From Nectonema munidae (Eukaryota > Nematomorpha > Nectonematoida > Nectonematidae): 64,000 nt of DNA. The stretch spans positions 186,001 to 250,000 of the forward strand of contig JAUIRK010000014.1 in NCBI GenBank assembly GCA_030549495.1, in the 5' to 3' direction. Positions within the stretch are counted from its first letter, which is position 1. Every line of letters starts with the position of its first letter. Shown in pieces: positions 52,101 to 58,273 of this stretch. Both the position numbers and the translations under genes were made by a program. The notes under the pieces are model-generated. The model had not been told where the DNA came from and did no database searches. It was given only the letters and a program-made list of their open reading frames with translations.

Positions 52101-54683
52101 TAAGCCTACTCCTTATCAATCCAACGTTGCTCTATTTCAAATGTTGTTTTCTTTACTTTAAGGAATACGATGAACACTCTTCTAGGCTAGAAAATAAGAT
52201 AGTGGATATCATGTTAGAGAGTTTCAAAGATTGTATTGACAAAGTAGTTTTAATAATTTCTTGATATTACAAAAATATTTAAATTTCTTTACATTTTTGT
52301 AGTGGGAGTTGAAACCTCCTGTACCATCGAAAGAGTTCATTACTATCACGACGAACATTGAAACATTTTTTAACAGTATTTATACCATTTTATCATTCAC
52401 TTGTCTAAAAGTAATCTCTTATTCTTTGCTCTTTTTGATATTTATAACTTCTTACTGGGTTAGGAGGATGCAGTTTTGCAATCATGATTTTCTGATTCCA
52501 CCCAAATTGCTCTTTAACATTTGAAGATTTTAATTATAAAATATGAATTTTACTTTTAAACAAGCTTATGCTTATATATTTTTTTCTAAGTCAAGCAAAA
52601 ATGGTAAATTGCACAGCCCTAGTGTCCCTTTGTGCTCAAATGTTTAATCATTTTTCCTGTTGAAATAAATTAAAAATATTGCTTTTTTAAATTTGTATAC
52701 TATATACTTATTATTAGTTTTTCAACTAAAATTATCTGCATTAAAATTTGAAAGACGTTTCGCTATGAATATTCTATTTCACTTTTATAGTGTCTATTAG
52801 GTTTGATTAAATTATTTAAAAATTACATTTGTTAGAATTTATTCCTTCACAAAAGAAGTAGGACTAAAAGATCTCATTGAAAAGGTGAATAAATGATATA
52901 AGCAAATATTTAAATGTGGTATAGTGATTTTGAGAACATACAATCCGTAGCAATTTAAAGAAATCAAGTATTTACTTGACTTAATGAGAAATATCATTTG
53001 CAGAATGAGTTAAAAAATGAATTTACTCTTAACTTCTTCATGCATAATAACTCTTGATTCCAAGTCAAGATTTTGAAAGTCGATAATACTCAGCGACGAG
53101 TAATGGAAGTTAGAAGTGGCTTTACTATTAGGATCAAATTTTCTAGTTTCTTCAAATAGTATTTTATACATCACTGAACCATATATGTAAAGGGCTGAAA
53201 CCAAACTTTTATAGTTAGTATACTATGATTAATGCATAAAAATTTAGATCTATTGAAAAACTAGAGATAATTCATACTACTTTTCTCAGTTGAGTTGACA
53301 TTTTAATTCTTGAGGGATGAAGTTAGCTCTAGATTATATTTATAGCTTTAGTGTAAAATAAATTTTGATTTCGTAATTATTTTTAAAAGAATAATTTAAA
53401 ATATTTTTGAGAATGCATTTTCTTACACAAAAGGGTCGTGAGTAGGGCTGGCTGCATTCTTTCGTTCAATACCAGAAGCCCGTCTTGGGTTCGATCCAGC
53501 GCCAGGCCTTTCTTGTTAATATTTCGACACACGCGGTGCAATTACACCTTCCTAATGAAAACACGCCATGTACGTTTACCTTTGCCCATGTTTAAACAAA
53601 ATAACCACGCCAATCAAAATTTTGAAGAAGAATAATTTTGCTTTTTATCCGCTTAGAAGGTTTTGAATCAATAAAATTACCTTGCCATTATATATATTTA
53701 ATGCAGACAAATTTCTTTTCCTGTCACAAGGTCCAGTAAAACTTTTGTCGCGCCCATTTTAAATGTTGCTCATTTCACTATGCTATGGAGCCCTTTAAAA
53801 GCTATAGGTTTTTAAATGCGGGCTTTTAGCGAAAAAAATTTTGCCCTGTTACCTACTCTATTTCCATAATGTTTATGTTCCATTATAATAAATAGTGTCG
53901 TCGGAGTATTGACCTTTTAATTATATTATTTAATGTAATGATGTAGCTCGATAATTTTATGCTTACAATACAATTTTTACCATTAGATCGCACTTACCCA
54001 TTTAAATTGTTCCCAAGGTAATTGTTGATGAAACTTAGCAAAAATGTTCAGTTTCAGATTTATATGCCTGCTACACCTAACACAAGTTAAGCGGAATTTC
54101 AACGCCATAACAAAAGCTTGACACTATCCACGCAACTACTGCTATTTGAAAAAAACCAATATTTTTGAGATTCAAGCACTACCAGGTTTAAAGAAAAGCT
54201 TGTGAAAGAGTATTTATAATAATACATATGTGTTTTATTATTGTTTCTCACATAAGTATATAACTTCGTAAAAATTGGAAGTTTGATAAAGAACTCTTTT
54301 ACCCTATTAATATAATCATTGTCAAACATTGGCATGATTTAAATTATATTAAAATATTAAAGACTTATTTGTGAATGATACTACTGTTCTTAAAATTATA
54401 CTAAAAAGTTTAAGCTTATTTTTCCTTGTAATATATTAAAAAACTAAAACATTTTGCATAATTGCGTTAAAATCATTATTTATGTGTTTAGGAAATTTTT
54501 TTAAAAATAAACTCCCATTTAATGGAAGAAATTAAAAATAAGCTGGAAAAATGCTCCGTTTTCAACGATGGCAGTCCATCCTCTGTCTTTGCTTCATCAA
54601 ATATTAATTTTTATCGTCAAAAAATGAAAAAACTGAATCTTGATGAATCTGACGAAAACTGGAAACAAGTTTGGAAGAACTGA
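25184..54683 (+). CDS. VPS54: VPS54, GARP complex subunit (about 16 exons)
   Basis: VPS54 is the GARP subunit (with VPS51-53) that tethers endosome-derived vesicles at the trans-Golgi network. Exons read: 25184-25366 (ATG; contains INDPRSNIKNSIFSS), 27691-27760, 32955-33033, 33969-34111 (FSQLLDKIEAEISRVLILK), 36019-36175, 37764-38025, 40243-40307 (or 40319), 40381-40477, 40541-40674, 40757-40793, 44402-44688, 47942-48417 (VPKRFQDLINLLTDKGDVL), 51978-52099, 52163-52243, 52303-52410 (WELKPPVPSKEF), 54492-54683 (stop). These follow human VPS54 in order from the N-terminal NDPR region to the C-terminal FNDG and KQVWKN. Phases agree at most joins. A join is unresolved at 27760/32955 and at 34111/36019, each probably hiding one small exon. 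The introns carry a MULE, piggyBac-like and hAT-like elements and a mariner fossil. The start is the first ATG in exon 1. Confidence 0.92.
25686..26348 (-). mobile_element. piggyBac-like element, internally deleted
   Basis: The left end CCCTTAAGTGTAC follows TTAA (25682-25685). The right end is the inverse of CCCTCAAAGGTATAC and is followed by TTAG, a one-base-changed TTAA. The minus strand has a 68-codon ORF (25886-26092) rich in Asp and Ser (DIDDSNGVDDDDNGG), like the acidic N-terminus of piggyBac transposases. The catalytic domain is absent. It lies in the first VPS54 intron. Confidence 0.65.
26466..26698. mobile_element. MITE with perfect GGTACTTTCCTG ends
   Basis: Inverted repeats of about 30 bp begin GGTACTTTCCTG and end CAGGAAAGTACC, each continuing into a cgccccaccacc block. 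Identical GCGATTTC 8-mers flank it at 26458-26465 and 26699-26706. It is 233 bp long and non-coding, in a VPS54 intron. Confidence 0.8.
26870..29350. other. VPS54 intron sequence
   Basis: Apart from the small VPS54 exon at 27691-27760, it holds two minus-strand ORFs (26870-27175, 101 codons; 27160-27345) without recognised similarity, a GT microsatellite near 28471, and AT-rich DNA. Confidence 0.5.
29355..29462. mobile_element. Short piggyBac-like MITE (TTAA-flanked), copy 1
   Basis: TTAA at 29351-29354 and 29463-29466 brackets a 108-bp unit. Its ends CCCGTTAACGACCA and the inverse of CCGGTTATCGACCA are near-perfect inverted repeats. The core agacgatttgtattaaaaag recurs at 36287-36407 and 57406 onward. 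Confidence 0.7.
29632..29810. repeat. Left end array of 15-bp units in the MULE
   Basis: About twelve head-to-tail copies of CGACAYTTCATCACA, some with ATAA or ATAG replacing the final bases. With the inverted right array this forms the terminal repeat of the element and probably multiplies transposase binding sites (inference). Confidence 0.9.
30213..31622 (+). CDS. MULE transposase with FLYWCH zinc finger, 469 aa
   Basis: This is the cut-and-paste transposase of the surrounding element. The start chosen is ATG 30213 (MDTNDVEYFCKFG), the first ATG in a frame that opens slightly upstream. Residues about 20-70 form a FLYWCH-type zinc finger (WRCSEYQKKKCNAF, then SEHSH). The MULE catalytic core follows: Asp191 in LWIADGTFK, Asp254 in LLDFEIAAM, the IKGCFFHLSQNVYKKAI block, and Glu387 in TTNAVEGWHYSLQ, so all three acidic residues are present. 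There is no stop or frameshift. At the 3' end a GTAAGT at 31615 and TTTTCAG ending at 31741 could splice off the terminal codons, giving a tail ending LPSLNLPQTHTLP with a stop at 31786-31788. Both ends are possible. Confidence 0.9.
   Translation: MDTNDVEYFCKFGTTSKGKETAIFNNCEYYKHRKNKDNSIRWRCSEYQKKKCNAFITTLGERVISSPKSEHSHYLDREKICAKLAVNKMKIAMKEVGAAPMIVSSEYCQDISTSSMMRIPKKPSLIRTLQRSKGRFNTLPLLPTSTNFEITGKFRDNLLYDSGIDDTERIIIFGHNEVVSCLSRARLWIADGTFKVVPCLFYQLYTLHFHFGEGRNPAGMYALLKNKSRNTYRRMINAMKNIVPCANPEQILLDFEIAAMTEFQYAFPNTEIKGCFFHLSQNVYKKAIQLGMKSEMESDNELSTLILCLPALSLVPTNFVENAFDTLKEHMPENDKVTQLLTYFENTYIRRGYRRNGAARNPLFPISKWNHFENCVEGVARTTNAVEGWHYSLQYLFQCSHPTIWYFLNGIYKDIAFQRLNLTQGITGAPLPTNKKYLSIKEKIKSIASLFEQTDIMTYLRAIQYSACK
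32300..32470. repeat. Right end array of 15-bp units in the MULE
   Basis: About ten copies of the complement, TGTGATGAARTGTCG, becoming degenerate toward the inside (32300-32340). They mirror the left array. Confidence 0.9.
32955..34111 (+). CDS. VPS54: VPS54 exons 32955-33033 and 33969-34111 (N-terminal coiled core)
   Basis: The first exon reads SLQKFLPDF and ends in KKQLE before a GTAGAT donor. The second starts FSQLLDKIEAEI after a pyrimidine-rich acceptor and continues through LILKSEEFISAVTYV. Joined in phase 0, KKQLE-FSQLLDKIEAEI aligns without gaps to the human VPS54 stretch ending LQEKLSHYLDIVEV, followed by LRSEAFFHAM. The second exon ends in phase 2 at a GGTAAAT donor. The next recognised exon (36019) starts with two bases, so an exon of roughly 75 bp should lie between them; I could not find it. 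Confidence 0.85.
35405..35595 (-). mobile_element. hAT transposase C-terminal fragment (ZBED5/SCAND3-like)
   Basis: The minus strand reads FGSTYLCEAAFSMLIAIKNR then YRNRLNVESDLRCAVSGI and QPRIKGLVRKKQ, the C-terminal dimerisation block of ZBED5/SCAND3-type hAT transposases. Only this end is left. It is in a VPS54 intron. Confidence 0.8.
35661..35925. mobile_element. hAT-like MITE (CAGTGGCTTACC ends)
   Basis: The left end CAGTGGCTTACC and the right end GGTACGTCATTTG are imperfect inverted repeats. Flanks ATGTAATC (35653-35660) and GTGTAATC (35926-35933) match at 7 of 8 bases. A ggggcggtccgccc block lies just inside the left end. Non-coding. Confidence 0.6.
36019..38025 (+). CDS. VPS54: VPS54 exons 36019-36175 and 37764-38025
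   Basis: The first exon encodes VFKLQLMRKF, then LMSEGEYLQVFLMLSTAHEI and TGITSF, which align with human VPS54 KLKLMA, LLSTSEFVGALDLIATTQEV and QGIHSF. The donor is TTTCAG-GTTCTT. The second exon begins after TTTTTTAG, completes an Arg codon and reads YLSLELREVESVVYQMLLAT, matching human HLGSQLCELEKLIDKMM. It then runs through LVLAMLYIKNFSFFELLKEE. Its end at 38025 (GAT-GTATTT) is inferred because the next exon starts in the same phase. The 1.6-kb intron between them contains a TTAA-flanked short element. Confidence 0.88.
36287..36407. mobile_element. Short piggyBac-like MITE (TTAA-flanked), copy 2
   Basis: TTAA at 36283-36286 and 36408-36411 surrounds a 121-bp unit that starts CCCATAG and ends CTAAATGGG. 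Its core gacgatttgtattcaaagtc and agcagacga matches copy 1. Confidence 0.65.
38026..40242. other. VPS54 intron, no element delimited
   Basis: AT-rich. Stretches near 39440-39540 (ggcgagtggtcctaacc, ggaggacgggtatttcacc) and 39850-39890 look like repeat debris, but no ends could be paired. Confidence 0.4.
40243..40793 (+). CDS. VPS54: VPS54 middle exon cluster with short introns
   Basis: Four exons lie within 550 bp: 40243-40307 (or 40319), 40381-40477, 40541-40674 and a 37-bp exon at 40757-40793. Introns are about 60-80 bp. Products are RIQNAQLIFGNVHEEDFSPF, then VVDFVPNLSFYQISCLL, then a 45-residue piece with EFSDIILPCIQDL, then VGYEKLRMTYES. Phases are consistent at every join in this cluster and with the following exon at 44402. 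Sequence similarity is weaker here than in flanking exons. The assignment rests on position between recognised VPS54 exons, good splice signals (AAT-GTGAGC, TTTTTAAG) and phase agreement. The first donor has two options: 40307 (AA-GTATTT) and 40319 (GA-GTCTTT). The 37-bp exon is the least certain. Confidence 0.6.
40794..43300. other. VPS54 intron between 37-bp exon and mariner fossil
   Basis: Several 60-95 codon ORFs on both strands without similarity. The 41700-41960 stretch looks repeat-like but has no paired ends. No gene supported. Confidence 0.4.
43310..44115 (+). mobile_element. Mariner-like transposase fossil
   Basis: The N-terminus is readable: MFSKTVKAIKCEMNKENENF, RRKKYIRLSYYFDTPEFVLK and KKVSQDPIIEMRTLSREIWV. 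KSYKRRKVQLL and later pieces resembling SSEGYxMxxYIxE, the DSPT..KQTQK segment and a terminal RFRSRI follow in other frames. This is the order of a mariner transposase that has lost the middle of its catalytic domain and has several frameshifts. It lies in a VPS54 intron. Ends were not resolved. Confidence 0.75.
44402..48417 (+). CDS. VPS54: VPS54 exons 44402-44688 and 47942-48417
   Basis: Exon 44402-44688 encodes ASDLSNDCYNLFNTLYTF and ends with MFIQKFLDIFLEKCKTDL, aligning with human VPS54 SELGKLANNIQELLYSASD and IKFVNRFHEERKTKLSLLL. It ends in phase 2 at AAT-GTAAGC. Exon 47942 supplies the next base and reads VPKRFQDLINLLTDKGDVL, then DQEYAICFSTIFLLRLILRF, matching human VPAEFQDLVDSLSDG and GQQYAVVGTVLLLIRIILEY. 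The 3' part (LFDLLKVIAFTKRFFDLV onward) fits human LTDLLKYFNSRSCQLVL. The last 30 codons before the G-GTATTT donor at 48417 align poorly, so the true donor could be earlier. Confidence 0.85.
44689..47941. other. VPS54 intron, AT-rich
   Basis: No coding support. A repeated motif (attttgtccgttaggcattc, then agtcgttagg) near 46930-46975 suggests transposon debris. Confidence 0.4.
48785..48851. repeat. Two-copy tandem duplication
   Basis: The 23-mer ttatcggcagtttgtatagctgc would exceed the length limit in full; its core cggcagtttgtatagctgc occurs twice, 42 bp apart (ending at 48808 and 48850). It looks like a local duplication in a VPS54 intron. Confidence 0.7.
49950..50184. mobile_element. hAT-like MITE with 8-bp duplication GCCTTTCT
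   Basis: Ends CAGTAGCCGTA and the inverse of CAGTGGCGTAG are imperfect inverted repeats. Exact GCCTTTCT copies flank it at 49942-49949 and 50185-50192. A ggggaggc / cctcccc pair lies just inside. It is 235 bp long and non-coding. Confidence 0.8.
51315..51537. mobile_element. Decayed hAT-like MITE related to 17795-18071
   Basis: The left end CAGGTGCGAATCCAGAGGGG resembles CAGGGGCGGATCTAGA at 17795; the right end is the inverse of CATGGGCGGACACA. No target duplication was seen, so the boundaries are approximate. Confidence 0.4.
51978..54683 (+). CDS. VPS54: VPS54 C-terminal exons (51978, 52163, 52303, 54492)
   Basis: Four exons finish the protein: 51978-52099 (LDLLIPILQSVKQ), 52163-52243 (EYDEHSSRLENKIVDIML), 52303-52410 (WELKPPVPSKEF) and 54492-54683 (EIFLKINSHLMEEIKNKLEK, then CSVFNDGSP, ending WKQVWKN-stop). 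All join in phase 0. The exon 52303/54492 junction gives a gap-free alignment with human VPS54 from the MHEAIFDLL region to FLRINASY and NVINDGG. Two introns here are only 63 and 59 bp. A polyadenylation-like AATAAA lies near 54842. Confidence 0.93.
53428..53640 (+). mobile_element. tRNA-derived SINE
   Basis: The head holds an internal RNA polymerase III promoter: a B box GGTTCGATCC at 53488-53497 and an A-box-like GAGTAGGGCTGGCTGC about 50 bp upstream. The body (cacacgcggtgcaattacac onward) recurs at 11890-11985. The 3' end is gaagaagaataa, resembling the (GAA)n tail of the LINE at 6985-8648, so that LINE may have supplied the retrotransposition machinery. It lies in the last VPS54 intron. 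Confidence 0.65.
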
Positions 54684-57600
54684 TCGAATCAGGTTTAACT
54701 TATGTCTCTATTCTTTAAAAAAACAAATCAGATCAATTTTCAATTTGTGAAATTCAATATTTTCGCCTCTTAAATACAAAGCTGTGCTTTTGATTGCTTG
54801 ATTCACCACATTCATAAATTTTAATTAATAAGCCTAAGATATAAATAAAAATATTTCATTTCCTTTTTCGCCATAACCTCGACTTTTGTGCAAATATTTT
54901 ATATTAATTTGTTAGTATAGTGGAAAAACTTTTATTCGTATAACAATAATAAAGAAAGGATAGATATTCCACCATTATGGTGACCAAAAGTTTAGAAACA
55001 CTTTCAAGAAAGTGTGATACTAGGCATAACTTTCAGACTAGTGCGGAAAACTGTTTTCATAACTATTCTGAAAGCAGCTATCCCTTTAATTAATATCACA
55101 TTTTCTGAAATGGTTGTAATCTGTTGATGACGATAGTGCTTGAATATTTATCCTTTCTTTACTAAAATAAATAAACTTTTTACAACAAACTTTAACTAAC
55201 ATAAACTTTTGCACTGCTTTTTCTCTTTTTATTCACACAGACATCTCAGCACCATTTTATCTATGTAGTATTTTCACCGCTCCTTCTTAATAAACAAAAA
55301 ATTAACAGATTGTTCTACTAAGTATTTTATAGCAGAGCATGCATTTCATTCTCTTACTCATCTGTATCCTTTTTATTTAACACTTTTATTAGTATTTACA
55401 ACGTCACAACAACGTGGAGGCGATACTTTTGTGCGAAGCATTTTTCACAGTCCATGGCATCATTGAAAATCAGTCAATTTGACGCTATGAACTTTATTAT
55501 ACTGAGCATTCCTTATTTTACACTTTGTGTACCTTTTTTTACTTCTGTGATGATTACAAGAAATAAAGTTATTTTTTAACATGAGTTTAAACGCGTACTC
55601 TTCAGTAGTGATGGAGAAAATGTTCCTAACAAATCCCCACTGTTGTAACCGCAATGTGTGGTCTCTTACTTTAATGCTTCACTTTTTTGATAGACAGAGG
55701 AAAGGTCGGTTGCTTTCTTCTTGGCGTTTCCCTCCCATCCTACAGACAGATGCACTTTCTGCATGAGAAATAGGGATAATGTTAGCATATTAATTGTAAA
55801 TAACAAGCAAAGCATAGAAGCTACAAATGTAGAAAACATATCAGAGTTCTGCGAAGAACGATGGAGTCGAGTGACAAAACCTTTTTGGTTTGCTTCCTCC
55901 AAATAAAAATCTCGTTTATTTTCATCTAGAACGCTTCATTCGTCTCCATTTCTTGCAATGATTTCGATTGGGTTGAGAATTTTTGTTTTTCAATTTGATT
56001 ATGGGAAAAAATTGCGAATATTCTCACTACTATGGGTCAATTTATTATCAGTTCTTTCAGAGTCTAGTACATTCGTTTTATTGCACTCATTTTGTAGATA
56101 ATTTTCTTATTTAAAAATAATTTGAAAAATTTTCCTTTTAAATTTTTGCACATCAATATCTAATCGATTTTTTATTGACTTTAAAAAAGTGATTCATATA
56201 TTCATTATGGTAAAGGAGTTTTTTAATGATCGCATTTATTCTTAGAGTTTTTTACGCTTACCATAGTTATTCGAAAACTGTTGATAAATATACTAAAGAA
56301 CATCTGTGTAAAATAGGTTTATAATAAATGACAAAATGATTAAAGCAATGAAGAACAGTCTTAAAGAATGTAATAACAATGCCTTTTAGAAGCACTTAAA
56401 GTAGAACCATGCCGTTATAGGGGCTAGAGTAGTGCACGAAGGGGACATACCCGTGTGGGTATGCGGGCACCCACACATATTTATTGCGTGCCGTTGCGGG
56501 CATAGAAACATTGAATGCTGATATAAAATACTTTATCGATATAAAGTTTAAGTTGTAGGTGTTCTTATATGTAAGATACCCCTTGATTCATTTTTTTTCT
56601 GATAATGCAACCACGGTTACTGACTATGAGGAAAGGTGTCACAAACATATAGACCTATGAGCACACCCTTGTCAAATAGAGAGCCTGCTCATGTGGAAGG
56701 AACGCCTGCAAAATCTTTAACGGCGTGGATGTAAAAGGTGTTGCCGACATCATAATGTAAATTCTTTGGGGCACCAAGAACAAAATTTCAGAGATATTTC
56801 CAAAATTGAAAACCTTTAGAAGGCAAGTCAGGTCGTAATGTCCTATCGGATTTTGCTAAAAAAGAGAGGCAGCGTTGATCTTATCACAGGAAAAAGTGTA
56901 AATGTTTTACCACTAATGGTATTAGTAGATTTTACGTATCAAAGTATTTTACTAATGTAGAAATTGATTCAAGTATACAATAGCATATATTTTGGCCTAT
57001 AAGTCAAACTGCTTAATTATTATTATTGGTCAAGGAACCCGTTCCTAATGAGTTCTACCCCATTACTGTATAGTAAATTTATAAAACTAAGACATTTTTT
57101 TATTATATATATTTAGAAATTAAATCAAAAATAAATTTACAATGAAAAATTCCTACAAAAGGAGATAAGATAACTGACGAATTTGCATTTATGATTTTAA
57201 TGATACCCTTTTCAAAAGTTAGTTTTGTTAAAATCAACTTTCAAAATTATACTCTGTAATGTTGATGATAAAATATTTCAAGTTCCCTTCCTCCTTCTAA
57301 TTTTTATTGCTATGGCAACTTTTAGAAGACAAAACATTATATACGGATGGCTATTTAAAAAATTTTAAATAAGAAATTGGGTTAATACAGATATACAGTC
57401 ATTAACCCGTTAACGATCAGAATAATCAGACGATATCTAGTATAAAACAGAAGATTTGTATTAAAAAGCAAATAAACGCAGACGATTCACATTTTTGTAA
57501 AGTTAAGATTGGGGAACGGACCAATTTAAAATGGAAAAGGGCGAACTTAAATTGAAAAAACACTAATTTTTTTTGCAACCAATTAATAATAATTAATTAA

Positions 57601-58273
57601 TTTTTATTGAAAGTTGACAGATTTCGATTATTTTAATTATTATTTGTAAAAAAAACTTTTTAGTTTTGATAATTTTTTATAAAAAGTTTTAATAATTTAG
57701 TTTGGTTATAGTATAGTTTTTGAGTTGTTCTATACGCCGTCCATACCTAATCTATATAAATCGCATCTTTAATCAGCTCTCGATCTCATTTTCATTGATA
57801 AAATTTAACTTAATGCGTGATTTAAATCACAAATTTTGAAGATAAGGCACTCATTAATACCTATTTTTGATGAGAGAACTTAAAACATACACTATCATAA
57901 GTTTCAATACCATTGAATATAATTGACTTTTAAAAAATAAGATTGGAACACGTGAAAGTATTTACTTGGAAAACTTCGTCGTTAAAAAACATTGGATGAA
58001 AGGGGAAGCAAATGTTCCCATTTTCAATATTGACTCTTAGATGCCTAATAATAAGTTTTTATAAACACACGGATGTGTTAAGTTTAGATCATCATATAAT
58101 TCTTACCTCTCCAATATTCTATTCATGTGTAATCCTCACATTTAATATAAATGATAAAATCATTGTATTCCTTTATAATGAAAAAAATAGGTTTTTGTAC
58201 ATTGGTTAAAAATTCCAAACTCTTAGTTTTTAATGGATAAGAAGTCTAATAAAAAATATGATCACAAGAGGAA
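54684..58273. other. Intergenic region between VPS54 and NCAPG (convergent genes)
   Basis: Contains the VPS54 3' end, a cluster of overlapping ORFs at 55460-55906 on both strands without recognised similarity, a GC-richer patch near 56430-56520 (ggtatgcgggcacccacac), and the third TTAA element copy. No gene supported. Confidence 0.45.
57406..57510. mobile_element. Short piggyBac-like MITE, copy 3 (right end unclear)
   Basis: After TTAA (57402-57405) comes CCCGTTAACGATCAG, then cagacgat, agatttgtattaaaaagca and aaacgcagacgatt, closely matching copy 1. The right terminus and its TTAA are not evident. Confidence 0.5.

Noticed and set aside
55460-55906. Overlapping ORFs on both strands, one with a possible GTAAGA donor
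   Set aside because: Four mutually overlapping frames, none with recognised similarity; cannot support one over another.
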